NCBI GenBank assembly: GCA_045630765.1
Contig: JAZQTM010000053.1
Span: 1-39,890 of the forward strand
Source of the DNA: RGIG3009 sp045630765
Lineage (GTDB): Bacteria; Bacillota; Clostridia; Oscillospirales; Acutalibacteraceae
Direction: 5' to 3'
Length of the DNA: 39,890 nt
Part shown: positions 31,206-39,780 of the stretch, in pieces
How the letters are laid out: every line of letters begins with the position of its first letter
Position numbering within the stretch: the stretch's first letter is position 1
Notes under the pieces: generated by a model
Databases searched by the model: none
Seen by the model: only the letters and a program-made list of their open reading frames with translations
What the model was told of the DNA's origin: nothing
Position numbers and translations under genes: made by a program

Positions 31206-32507
31206 GTGGAAAATTTATACCTTGGTGTTGCACAAGAAAATATCACACCGAAACTCGGCTGCCACCTGTACGGGTATTATCCGGATATTGTTGCCACAGG
31301 CATTCTGGATGAACTGGCACTGACCGCCTACTACTTTAAGCAAGGCGACAAAGAGGCACTGATGTTGAACGCTACGTTGTGCGCTTTTTCGACCGACTAC
31401 GCCAAAACATTGCTGAAAGCGGTATCAGAAAAGATAAACATCCCGATTGAAAACATCCAGTTGTCCGCTACCCACACCCACACCGGTCCTTGCACCAAAG
31501 GCGGTCCCGGTTGGGGCGATCGCGACATCGACTATTGCGACAACATTTTCACTCCTGCCGTTCTTCGTGCCGCTGAAGCTGCGATGAAGTCAGCACAACC
31601 CGTTCGTATGGGTTATGCAACGGGCGAAAGCAAAGTCGGTATTAACCGTCGCGAGTTGCGAATTGACAACAATATCATTTTGGGTCAAAACCCTTGGGGT
31701 CCGATCGACCTGAAAATGACTGTTGTCGCTTTTGTGAACGATGATAACGAAACCGTCGCCACTATGGTCCACTATGGTTGCCATAACACATCCCTCGGCT
31801 CCTATGCTACCCCGAAAATCTCGCGTGACTGGTCGGGTATAATGTTGGATGCGTTGAGTGCAGCGACACGCGCTCCCTCCGCATTTTTCTGCGGTCCCGA
31901 AGGCGACACCGGCCCGCGTCTTTCCAATGGCAAGACGACCGGCGACGTCCACTTGATGAGAGAGATCGGCAAAGTGGCTGCAACAGACGTGTTACGCATC
32001 TACGGCACGATCGACACCTACACCGTTCCCGAGCTTTCCGTTGCCTGTGCGCAATTGGCTCTCCCGCTTGAAAAACGCAAGAGCAAAGCTGAAGCGGAAG
32101 CTCTGTACGAAAAATATAAGGACTGTACGCGCAATCTTGATGCTATGATTCGCGCACATGCCGAAAAAACTCTGGCTGCTATTGAAAACAACGAGCCCGA
32201 GCAAGAAGCACTGGTCCTTGACCAACCGATCATCCGCATCGGAGATTGCGTTTTTGTAGGTTCAACGTACGAACTCTACAGCGAAATCGGCTTGCGTGTA
32301 CAGCGTGAGTTTGCTGATCATCACGTTATGATGGTCATTAACACGAACGGTAGCAACGCCTATCTTCCCACCGAAGAGTCCATTGTCAGAGGCGGTTATG
32401 AGGTAAAAGTATTCCTCTACAAAAACGTGCAACCGTATAAGGCAAATACCGATTTCACCTATGTTTTGCAAACCGTTGAAAACGTACAAAAAGTATTGGA
32501 GGAGTAA
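31206..32507 (+). CDS. Neutral/alkaline ceramidase N-domain-like protein
   Basis: A 433-residue cytoplasmic-looking protein (no signal peptide) matching the neutral/alkaline non-lysosomal ceramidase N-terminal domain. Family landmarks are the N-terminus LGVAQENITPKLG, the His cluster ATHTHTGP, and VHYGCHNTS for metal binding. The family motif around the nucleophilic Ser, of the type SN-x-GDVSPN, reads CGPEGDTGP here, so the catalytic Ser may be missing. Many bacterial members act on unknown amide or sugar substrates. The GTG at 31206 is preceded by GAGGAGG at 7 nt and is preferred over an ATG-type start at 31104. It is coupled to a DegT-family gene 5 nt downstream. Confidence 0.75.
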   Translation: MENLYLGVAQENITPKLGCHLYGYYPDIVATGILDELALTAYYFKQGDKEALMLNATLCAFSTDYAKTLLKAVSEKINIPIENIQLSATHTHTGPCTKGGPGWGDRDIDYCDNIFTPAVLRAAEAAMKSAQPVRMGYATGESKVGINRRELRIDNNIILGQNPWGPIDLKMTVVAFVNDDNETVATMVHYGCHNTSLGSYATPKISRDWSGIMLDALSAATRAPSAFFCGPEGDTGPRLSNGKTTGDVHLMREIGKVAATDVLRIYGTIDTYTVPELSVACAQLALPLEKRKSKAEAEALYEKYKDCTRNLDAMIRAHAEKTLAAIENNEPEQEALVLDQPIIRIGDCVFVGSTYELYSEIGLRVQREFADHHVMMVINTNGSNAYLPTEESIVRGGYEVKVFLYKNVQPYKANTDFTYVLQTVENVQKVLEE

Positions 32508-32512
32508 GAATT

Positions 32513-33682
32513 ATGTATAGAATCGGACAAGAAGAAATCAATGAACTGATCAAGGTTATCGAAGCACGCAGCTTATTTAAGACCAGCGGCTTTAAAATGT
32601 CCGGCGAGGTTGAAAACAAACTGCGCGATAAGTTTGCCACCGATTATGCCATTTTTATGACCAGCGGTCACGCAGCACTTACCGCTTCGCTGATTGCGCT
32701 CGGTATCGGCCCCGGTGACGAAGTCATCGTTCCCGCTTACACGTATATCGCTACCGCTATGGCGGTTGTTGCAGCGGGCGCTATGCCTGTTATCGCCGAA
32801 TCTGACGATACGCTGACTTTGGATCCCATCGACACCGAAAAGAAGATCACCTCTCACACGAAGGCGATTATGCCGGTACATATCCAGGGCTTCCCCTGCA
32901 ATATGGACGCTATCATGGCTCTCGCCAAGAAATACAACCTGTTTGTCATTGAAGATGCTTGCCAGGCAGACGGTGGTCATTATAAGGGCCAACGTCTTGG
33001 CACCATCGGCGATGCAGGTGGTCTTTCCTTTAACTTCTTTAAGATCATTTCCTCGGGTGAGGGCGGTGCGTTGCTGACCAACAATCGCAAAGCGTTCGAA
33101 GCAGCTCTCATTTATCAGGATGCTTCTGCCGTTGCGTTCTTCGGCAATCAGTTGGATGGCTTTACGGTTGACGGTTTCTGCGGTCATGAATTCCGTTCCA
33201 ACGAACTGTGTGCCGCGGTGATGAACGTTCAGCTTGATCGTATGGACGGCATCCTCGCTGATCTGCGTAAAAACAAGAAATATATCATGAATGCGCTGTC
33301 CGACGTGGCTGCTTTCATCCCCTCCAACGACATCGAGGGCGATTGCGGTACGACTGTGGCGTTCCAATTTGATTCTGCTGAAAAAGCAGACAAATTCGCC
33401 AAAGCGGAAGGCGTTTTCGGTACTGTGCCGATCAACACCGGCAAGCACATCTACAAGCACTGGACACCCATTATGGAAAAACGCGGTGCGTTTAACCCGC
33501 TGATGGATCCGTTCAAGATGGAAGCTAACCGTGACATTGTTCCGGACTATCGCGAAGATATGTGCCCGGCAACGCTCGATCGTCTTGCTAAAGTCGTATA
33601 CATCGCCGTTGATCCCGACGATACTACTGAAAAGTTGGACGCAAAAATCGCTCTGTACAAATCCGTCTTGGCAACCTTATAA
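32513..33682 (+). CDS. DegT/DnrJ/EryC1/StrS-family PLP aminotransferase-like protein
   Basis: A 389-residue fold-type I PLP enzyme. It has the phosphate-binding region MTSGHAALTASL, the VEDACQADGG-like Asp region (FVIEDACQ), and the PLP Lys177 in FNFFKIISSGEGG. Most relatives transaminate keto-sugars for surface polysaccharides or antibiotics. No sugar-nucleotide genes are nearby; its only partner is the ceramidase-like gene 5 nt upstream. Together they may act on an amino-sugar or amide substrate, but this is inference. GGAGG lies 11 nt before the ATG. A strong terminator follows. Confidence 0.88.
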   Translation: MYRIGQEEINELIKVIEARSLFKTSGFKMSGEVENKLRDKFATDYAIFMTSGHAALTASLIALGIGPGDEVIVPAYTYIATAMAVVAAGAMPVIAESDDTLTLDPIDTEKKITSHTKAIMPVHIQGFPCNMDAIMALAKKYNLFVIEDACQADGGHYKGQRLGTIGDAGGLSFNFFKIISSGEGGALLTNNRKAFEAALIYQDASAVAFFGNQLDGFTVDGFCGHEFRSNELCAAVMNVQLDRMDGILADLRKNKKYIMNALSDVAAFIPSNDIEGDCGTTVAFQFDSAEKADKFAKAEGVFGTVPINTGKHIYKHWTPIMEKRGAFNPLMDPFKMEANRDIVPDYREDMCPATLDRLAKVVYIAVDPDDTTEKLDAKIALYKSVLATL

Positions 33683-33690
33683 ACACAATC

Positions 33691-33732
33691 AAAAAGCGGG
33701 AGCCTCACAAAATGTGAGGCTCCCGCTTTTTT
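33691..33732. terminator. Bidirectional terminator after DegT gene and truB operon
   Basis: AAAAAGCGGGAGCCTCAC and GTGAGGCTCCCGCTTTTT form an 18-bp stem around a 5-nt loop. T-runs on both strands serve the two convergent operons. Confidence 0.95.
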
Positions 33733-33739
33733 GATTTTT

Positions 33740-34498
33740 TTACTTGTCTGCCAAAACGGACAACAGCGTCCAACTGCCGTCATCGTTTTGCCGCACGGTA
33801 TACCGTTGGCTGTATTTTGCCATATCGACCGTCGGGTCGATAGCGTTACCGCGCAGATCGTACTCAATATCCGCGTCCGACACGTACGCCACCAGCACGG
33901 TATACACGTCTTTTTTATGCGTGATCCTACCCAGCACCGGTGTGTATCCCGACGTGTTGATGGACATCGGAACGTAATAGCAATTGTTTTCGGTTTTATA
34001 TTCTATATCACCGATCGTACGATGTGTGAGAGTTGCCTCACCGAACAGATATCGATACGATTCCTCTACCGTCGTCTGCGGCACGATCATACGATATTGT
34101 GTTTCCTCTACCGGATAGGCACACTCCTCATCCCGCTCGCGCAACTGGCGGATACGTTCCGCCTCGGAAATGCGGTACACCGCCGCGAGCAGCAACGGAT
34201 CGGCATCTTCGGTGGTATCCGCACTGTCGAACTCCGACGGGCAAAACTGCATCACGGGATCAAGGAACGTATACAATTCTTCCCGCAACGCGGTATCGTC
34301 GTTTGCCTGCACGATCCAACCGATCGCCGTCGTGATGACCGAGATCACCCCGATCAACGCAAACAATAACACCAAAAAGCCGAGGGGCGCCGCATACCGA
34401 ATACGGCGATGCCGTTTCACACGCACTGAAATCGGCTGTTCTTCCGTTATCGGTTCACGGGATTCTTCTTGTTCCAAACGGATCTCTTCTTCGCTCAT
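33740..34498 (-). CDS. Hypothetical single-pass membrane protein
   Basis: I do not recognise this 252-residue protein. An acidic N-terminus (MSEEEIRLEQEE) and a basic patch (VKRHRRIRY) come before one membrane segment (about 37-62). The remainder, about 190 residues and probably outside the cell, has a helical part and then a beta-rich part (from about 140), with no catalytic motif visible. The topology resembles small anchored proteins with an NTF2-like or similar domain, but this is not demonstrable by eye. GGAGG lies 9 nt before the ATG. It follows truB by 15 nt as the last gene of the translation operon. Confidence 0.75.
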   Translation of the reverse strand: MSEEEIRLEQEESREPITEEQPISVRVKRHRRIRYAAPLGFLVLLFALIGVISVITTAIGWIVQANDDTALREELYTFLDPVMQFCPSEFDSADTTEDADPLLLAAVYRISEAERIRQLRERDEECAYPVEETQYRMIVPQTTVEESYRYLFGEATLTHRTIGDIEYKTENNCYYVPMSINTSGYTPVLGRITHKKDVYTVLVAYVSDADIEYDLRGNAIDPTVDMAKYSQRYTVRQNDDGSWTLLSVLADK

Positions 34499-34513
34499 AC
34501 AGGACTTCCTCCT

Positions 34514-35404
34514 TTATAGGAATATACGTAATACTCGCACCGCTTCCGCATCTGCACGGCCGAGCCCTAAAAAGGTATGCTCCGGATTATACATACGTAC
34601 CGTTTCAGCATCCTGCGGCAGATCGTTTACCCGATCCACCGACAGTTCGCCGCCGTTACAAAACCGCACCGCCTGTGCCGCTGTCACTGTAACGGCAGGA
34701 TACACGGTAAACGCGGTGTCTATCGGCAGAATTCGACTTTGCAAACTGCCGTCCTCTGCCATTTTTCGGCAATCATCGGGCGTCAGGCACTCGGATAATT
34801 CATATCCTGCCGCCATTTCGCGCCGTAGTGCCGTCATCACTGCGCCGCAACCAAGCACGCGTCCCAAATCGTCACACAAGGTGCGAATATAGGTGCCTGC
34901 CGAACAATCGCAGAGCAGCTGTAACAGTCCGTTTTTGGCATCGTATTCGACGATCTCTAACGTATGAATCGTGATCGGTCGCGCTTCACGCTCGATCTCA
35001 ATTCCCTGCCGCGCCAGATCGTACAACCGCACGCCATCTTTTTTTAGTGCCGACATCATCGGCGGCACTTGCAAGATCTCACCGCGAAAGGTGGGCAATA
35101 CCGCCTCGATCTCCGCTAATGAAGGGAGCGCACATCCCGTTTCGGTCACGGCACCCCAGATATCCAAGGTATCGCTGCATTTACCAAACTGTAAGGTGGC
35201 ACGATACCGCTTATTGTGTGTGGGCAACAACGGAATCGCACGCGTTGCCTTGCCGAACATCAGCGGCAACACCCCCGTTGCCATTGGGTCCAACGTGCCC
35301 GCGTGACCGACTTTTTTCTCACCGATCAAGCGTCTGAGCAACGCACAGCAAGAAAATGACGTCATTTCCTGCGGTTTGTCCACACATAAGATACCATCCA
35401 TCAT
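34514..35404 (-). CDS. truB: tRNA pseudouridine(55) synthase
   Basis: A 296-residue TruB that converts U55 in the tRNA T-loop to pseudouridine. The catalytic Asp39 lies in GHAGTLDPMATG; other family blocks are GILCVDKP, LQVPPMMSALKKDG and SAGTYIRTLCDDLG. The C-terminal PUA-like part is short. Two adjacent ATGs (35404 and 35401) overlap the upstream stop; the first gives an ATGA overlap. It belongs to the infB-rbfA-nrnA-truB cluster common in Firmicutes. Confidence 0.96.
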   Translation of the reverse strand: MMDGILCVDKPQEMTSFSCCALLRRLIGEKKVGHAGTLDPMATGVLPLMFGKATRAIPLLPTHNKRYRATLQFGKCSDTLDIWGAVTETGCALPSLAEIEAVLPTFRGEILQVPPMMSALKKDGVRLYDLARQGIEIEREARPITIHTLEIVEYDAKNGLLQLLCDCSAGTYIRTLCDDLGRVLGCGAVMTALRREMAAGYELSECLTPDDCRKMAEDGSLQSRILPIDTAFTVYPAVTVTAAQAVRFCNGGELSVDRVNDLPQDAETVRMYNPEHTFLGLGRADAEAVRVLRIFL

Positions 35405-36372
35405 TTCACCTCAGTGATACGCGGCACGGCTTTGTGAATCGCCTCACGCAATTGCGCAATCACTTCATCCGCCGTACCCGACAACGTGCAGCCCGCCGCG
35501 CGCGGATGACCGCCGCCGCCAAGTAAACCGCAGATTGCCGCAGCATCAGCGTGCGTGCCGGTGCGAATACTGACTTTGTAATCGCCATCCCTTTTTTCAC
35601 GCAGCATCACGCCGACCCAAACGCCCTCAATCTGGCGTGTCAGCGGCGATAAGCCTTCCATATCGTTTTCTTCGGCACCACTTTTTTCGATCATATCCAC
35701 CGTCACGGACATTACTGCCGTGCGGTTGTGATCGTAAAACGTGATGGACTGTAACGCTAATTTTTCCAACTGCATACGGGCGTGTGACTTGATATCAAAC
35801 ATCGCACGATTGATCGGCTCTGCCTGAGCGCCCGCTTCCATCAACTGCGCCGCCATATAGTGCGTCAGCGCGGTGGTGTTGCTGTACTTAAAGCACCCCG
35901 TATCCGTAGCGATGCCGGTATACAGGCAATCCGCTATCGTCTGGTCAACGGTAACGCCCATCGCTTCAATCACTTGCAGAATAATCATCGCATTGGCACC
36001 CATCGACGCATCCAAAAGCAAGTGCTTTTCGAATTCGCGGTGGGAGCCGTGATGATCGATACACAGGTCGATTTTATCCACGTACGATTGCAACGATTCG
36101 CCGAGCAATTTGCTGTCCGCAACGTCTACCGCACAAATAAAGTTCGGTTCAAAATCCGGCTGCGGCACAGCACTTACCATATAGTTGTATTTTTCGGGGA
36201 TCGCATCGTTGCATGCAACACGCACGGTCTTACCGAGCGATTGTAAAGCGTGGCAAAGCGCGAAACCCGAACCGATGGTATCTCCATCGGGAAAATGATG
36301 GATCAAGATCAGAATACGGTCAGCGGAAACGAGCATGTCCGCCGCTTCGCTGACAGTAACACGCTTACTCAT
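35401..36372 (-). CDS. nrnA: DHH/DHHA1 phosphoesterase, NrnA-like (nanoRNase / pAp phosphatase)
   Basis: A 323-residue DHH-superfamily enzyme. The metal motifs are HHFPDGD (about 25-31), CAVDVAD, and the DHH box CIDHHGSH. The DHHA1 C-terminal domain ends with GGGGHPRAAG. NrnA degrades 2- to 5-nt RNA and dephosphorylates 3'-phosphoadenosine 5'-phosphate. It is coupled by 4-nt overlaps to rbfA upstream and truB downstream, the standard position of this gene in many Firmicutes. Confidence 0.93.
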   Translation of the reverse strand: MSKRVTVSEAADMLVSADRILILIHHFPDGDTIGSGFALCHALQSLGKTVRVACNDAIPEKYNYMVSAVPQPDFEPNFICAVDVADSKLLGESLQSYVDKIDLCIDHHGSHREFEKHLLLDASMGANAMIILQVIEAMGVTVDQTIADCLYTGIATDTGCFKYSNTTALTHYMAAQLMEAGAQAEPINRAMFDIKSHARMQLEKLALQSITFYDHNRTAVMSVTVDMIEKSGAEENDMEGLSPLTRQIEGVWVGVMLREKRDGDYKVSIRTGTHADAAAICGLLGGGGHPRAAGCTLSGTADEVIAQLREAIHKAVPRITEVK

Positions 36373-36737
36373 CCCTGCTCTCCGTTTCCTTGTTTTTCGT
36401 TTTTCAACCGTCCAAGCTGTTCGGCAATATGCGAGCTGTACGCGATGGAATCGTCTGCGACAAACCGCAGCTCGGGCACGTGGCGCAATTTAAGCGCCAG
36501 CCCCAACTCCCGCCGCATATATCCGGCAGCGGAGGTTAACCCCTTAACCGCTGTCTTTGCCGCTTCGATGCCGTCCATAGAACTGATATATACCGTCGCA
36601 TAGGACATATCCCGCGTGACGTCGACACGAACGATGCTGATAAGCCCCGTCACGCGCGGATCCTTCACGGTGCGAAGGATAGCGGTCAATTCCCGCATAA
36701 TATCCTCACCGGTGCGGTCCATTCGAAAACTTCCCAT
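36369..36737 (-). CDS. rbfA: 30S ribosome-binding factor A
   Basis: A 122-residue KH-type factor for 30S subunit maturation. Family segments are EDIMRELTAILRTVKDPRV, SYATVYISSM and LRHVPELRFVADDSI, in normal order and length. GGAGG lies 7 nt before the ATG. It lies 15 nt after infB and overlaps nrnA by 4 nt. The C-terminal tail is short and Gly/Glu-rich. Confidence 0.95.
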   Translation of the reverse strand: MGSFRMDRTGEDIMRELTAILRTVKDPRVTGLISIVRVDVTRDMSYATVYISSMDGIEAAKTAVKGLTSAAGYMRRELGLALKLRHVPELRFVADDSIAYSSHIAEQLGRLKNEKQGNGEQG

Positions 36738-36752
36738 ACCGAGTCCTCCTTA

Positions 36753-39143
36753 TTAGTCGCGATATTCCTCGATAATATAGGTTTCGTAAATATCGCCCTC
36801 TTGAATGTCGGTAAATTTCTCCAAACCGATACCGCACTCATAGCCTTGAGCCACTTCACGCTGGTCATCCTTGAAGCGTTTGAGCGAGATCATCTTATCG
36901 TCGCCGATGATGATACCGTCACCCACGATACGCAACAGATCGTTACGATACACTTTGCCATCCAGCACGTAGCAACCTGCGACCAAACCGACACCGGTAA
37001 TGCGGTAGACCTGACGGACTTCCGCACGGCCGTGCAGCACTTCGCGCGTCTTGGGAGCGAGCATACCTTTCATAGCTGCCTCGATCTCATCCAAGCAATC
37101 GTAGATAATGCGATACATACGCATATCCACCTCTGCCTGTTCCGCCGCAACCTGTGCAAGCGGTTCGGGACGAACGTTAAAGCCGACAACGATGGCTTTC
37201 GATGCTTGCGCGAGCATAATATCGCTCTCGCTGATAGCACCAACTGCACCGTGGATAACACGTACGCGCACTTCCTCGTTGGAAAGCTTCTCGATAGACT
37301 GGCGCAACGCCTCGACAGAACCCTGAACGTCCGCCTTCACAATGACGTTCAATTCCTTCATATCGTTGGCGTGCATTTGATCAAACAGGTTATCGAGCGT
37401 AACCTTCTGATACAGTTTGAACTGTTCTTCCTTCGCGGACTGCTTGCGCTGTTCCACAAGTTCACGCGCCAAGCGCTCATCCGATACCGCGTTGAACACG
37501 TCACCCGCGGTCGGTACCTCGGCAAGACCCATAATCTCGACAGGCACCGACGGACCGGCCACCGTAACTTTACGTCCGCAGTCATCCACCATCGCACGCA
37601 CACGGCCCACTGCCGTGCCCGCCACAACGATGTCACCGGCACGCAACGTACCGTTCTGTACCAAGAGCGTCGCGATCGGACCGCGGCCCTTGTCCAAACG
37701 TGCTTCAATAACCGTACCCTTCGCGGCACGATCGGGATTTGCTTTGAGTTCTTTGATCTCCGCGACAAGCAGCACCGATTCGAGCAACTTGTCAATACCG
37801 TTACCGGTCAATGCCGATACCGGCACGCAGATCACGTCGCCGCCCCACTCCTCGGGTACCAACTCATACTCGGTGAGCTGTTGCATAACCTTATCGGGGT
37901 TGGCGGTGGGTTTATCCATTTTATTGATCGCCACGATGATGGAAACACCGGCGGCTTTCGCGTGATTGATCGCTTCAATGGTCTGCGGCATAATACCGTC
38001 GTCGGCAGCCACAACCAAGATCGCAATATCCGTCACCTGCGCACCACGGGCACGCATCGACGTAAACGCCGCGTGACCGGGAGTATCCAAGAACGTGATC
38101 GACTGTCCCTGGATCTTTGCGCGATATGCACCGATATGCTGGGTGATACCGCCGGCCTCGCCGTCGGTCACCTTGGTCTTGCGGATCGCATCCAAAACGG
38201 AGGTCTTACCGTGGTCGACGTGTCCCATAACAACCACAATGGGATCGCGGGACTGCAGATCGGTATCCTCGTCTTCGTGATCGTCGATAATGCGTTCCTC
38301 GATCGTCACTACGACTTCGCGTTCAACCTTGGCGTGGAATTCTTCCGCTACCAAGAACGCGGTATCGAAATCGATCTCCTCGTTTGCCGTCACCATCATA
38401 CCGAGAATCATCAACTTCTTGATAACCTCAGCGACGGTCGCTTTAAGACGGGTGGCAAGTTCAGACACCGTGATGGTTTCACCCACCGTGATGGTCATCT
38501 GTTTTTGCTTGCGCTCCATCTGAATACGGTTCAAACGCTCCGTCTCGGTCTCACGACGACGTTGCGGCTTCTTATACTGCTGGGATTTCTGATTGATCTT
38601 CTGCTTTTTGATAGCGCCGCCGTCACCGCGTACACGGTTAGAGGTCTGCGCCATCACGTCAAATTTCTCATCGTACTTATCGCCGATGTTCTGCTGTACC
38701 GAACGGGTATCCACCGTGCGGCGCTCAATGGGAGCGCGTGCAGGTGCAGGCTGCTTTGCCTTCTCCTTCTTCGGTGCATTGGCTTTTGCCGCCAAAGCCG
38801 CGGCAATCGGACTGTTTTCGTCCGGCACGGGCTCATCCTTTTTGGCAGCTTTTGCTTCTTCTTCCGCTTGCTTGGCGGCTTCGGCTGCAGCTGCTTTCTC
38901 GGCAGCATCCTTTTCCGCCACCTTCGCCACGCGGCGCTCCTCCGCTTCAGCGAAATAGGCATCTAAACTTTCCATATTATGCTTTTGCGTATAATAATCG
39001 AAGACGATATCCAGTTCGTCCTCCACCAACGCCGTTGCGCTCTTTTTCGGGACATCCGAAAAACGGCTGAGCAAATCAATAATTTCCTTACCCGCCACTC
39101 CGAGATCCTTGGCAACGTCGCTGACGCGATATTTAATCATCAT
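36753..39143 (-). CDS. infB: Translation initiation factor IF-2
   Basis: A 796-residue IF-2. The N-terminal IF2_N module (about 1-50) is followed by an Ala/Lys/Glu-rich linker (about 65-190), a second IF2_N-like region, and the GTPase domain with G1 GHVDHGKTS (about 306-314), G3 DTPGHAAF and G4 NKMDKP. Domains II, III and C1/C2 then follow. It brings initiator tRNA to the 30S subunit. Two ATGs at 39143 and 39140 are possible; GAGGAGG at 9 nt favours the first. The start overlaps ylxQ by 11 nt, and a long reverse-strand frame opposite infB is only a shadow. Confidence 0.97.
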   Translation of the reverse strand: MMIKYRVSDVAKDLGVAGKEIIDLLSRFSDVPKKSATALVEDELDIVFDYYTQKHNMESLDAYFAEAEERRVAKVAEKDAAEKAAAAEAAKQAEEEAKAAKKDEPVPDENSPIAAALAAKANAPKKEKAKQPAPARAPIERRTVDTRSVQQNIGDKYDEKFDVMAQTSNRVRGDGGAIKKQKINQKSQQYKKPQRRRETETERLNRIQMERKQKQMTITVGETITVSELATRLKATVAEVIKKLMILGMMVTANEEIDFDTAFLVAEEFHAKVEREVVVTIEERIIDDHEDEDTDLQSRDPIVVVMGHVDHGKTSVLDAIRKTKVTDGEAGGITQHIGAYRAKIQGQSITFLDTPGHAAFTSMRARGAQVTDIAILVVAADDGIMPQTIEAINHAKAAGVSIIVAINKMDKPTANPDKVMQQLTEYELVPEEWGGDVICVPVSALTGNGIDKLLESVLLVAEIKELKANPDRAAKGTVIEARLDKGRGPIATLLVQNGTLRAGDIVVAGTAVGRVRAMVDDCGRKVTVAGPSVPVEIMGLAEVPTAGDVFNAVSDERLARELVEQRKQSAKEEQFKLYQKVTLDNLFDQMHANDMKELNVIVKADVQGSVEALRQSIEKLSNEEVRVRVIHGAVGAISESDIMLAQASKAIVVGFNVRPEPLAQVAAEQAEVDMRMYRIIYDCLDEIEAAMKGMLAPKTREVLHGRAEVRQVYRITGVGLVAGCYVLDGKVYRNDLLRIVGDGIIIGDDKMISLKRFKDDQREVAQGYECGIGLEKFTDIQEGDIYETYIIEEYRD

Positions 39144-39453
39144 AATGGGATTCCTCCTCTACGTACTGTAAAATGGCTTTCGAGAAGCCCTCGTCTGCCG
39201 TGGCAAGCACGGCGATCGGCTTATGTGAGCCGATGGCTCGTGCCGTTTCTTCTTTAGTAAGAGGCAACCGATATACGGGCTCGGTCGGTAATCGAAATCG
39301 CAACTCCTTGACGGTGCGCTCGGCGGCGTCGCCGGCAATCATCAACAATGTGTTTTCGGTACCGCACAATGCAACAACTGCATCAAATCCGGTCACCAAA
39401 CGACCGGCACGACGGCACATACCGAGCAGTCCGATCAGTTTGTCAGGCGTCAT
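39133..39453 (-). CDS. ylxQ: L7Ae-family ribosomal-like protein YlxQ
   Basis: A 106-residue L7Ae/L30e/S12e-fold RNA-binding protein, probably binding kink-turn or ribosomal RNA. The stretch LLGMCRRAGRLVTGFDAV is typical of YlxQ. The start at 39453 fits this family; a longer frame to 39582 runs through ylxR and is rejected. GGAGG is about 12 nt upstream. It overlaps ylxR by 11 nt and infB by 11 nt, so all three are co-translated. Confidence 0.9.
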   Translation of the reverse strand: MTPDKLIGLLGMCRRAGRLVTGFDAVVALCGTENTLLMIAGDAAERTVKELRFRLPTEPVYRLPLTKEETARAIGSHKPIAVLATADEGFSKAILQYVEEESHYDD

Positions 39454-39721
39454 TCGTCTGCAAAGCCTCCTCCAACTGTGTATACACGGCATCGGGGATC
39501 TGACAGGAAAACGCTTTTTCCAACCGCCGCGCTTTTTTCGCTGCGGCAAGGCACGCTTCCTCGGGACAAATGTATGCGCCACGGCCCGCCTTTTTGCCGG
39601 TACGATCCAGTGAGATCGCGCCTTCGGGATCCTTGACGATCCGCACCAATTCTTTTTTCGGTTTCATTTCACCGCATCCCGTGCACATACGCAGGGGGAT
39701 CTTTTTCGGTTTGTTGACCAT
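39443..39721 (-). CDS. rnpM: YlxR family RNase P modulator
   Basis: A 92-residue protein of the YlxR/DUF448 family. The family motif GRGAYICPEE-x-C and the N-terminal RMCTGCGE Cys pair are present. YlxR (RnpM) is reported to bind RNase P RNA and modulate its activity. AAGGAG lies 9-10 nt before the ATG at 39721. It is the first visible gene of the operon; nusA, usually just upstream, is not seen in the remaining 169 nt. Confidence 0.93.
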   Translation of the reverse strand: MVNKPKKIPLRMCTGCGEMKPKKELVRIVKDPEGAISLDRTGKKAGRGAYICPEEACLAAAKKARRLEKAFSCQIPDAVYTQLEEALQTNDA

Positions 39722-39739
39722 GCGGGGCGTCTCCTTTCA

Positions 39740-39780
39740 AGGGGCCTGGATTGTGCTGCATGGGCGGCTTCCAGGCCCCT
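39740..39780 (-). promoter_or_regulatory. Hairpin immediately upstream of the ylxR ribosome site
   Basis: AGGGGCCTGGA and TCCAGGCCCCT form a perfect 11-bp stem with a 19-nt loop. On the minus strand it ends 2 nt before the sequence GAAAGGAG that serves ylxR. On the plus strand it is followed by TGCCTTTTTG, so it could also be a rightward terminator. The rest up to 39890 holds short hairpins (for example GCCGCC-GTAA-GGCGG) and no recognisable gene. Confidence 0.5.

Noticed and set aside
36801..38966. A 721-codon open frame on the plus strand
   Set aside because: It lies wholly opposite infB, has low-complexity His/Arg-rich translation and no ribosome site, and mirrors infB codon bias. It is a shadow frame.
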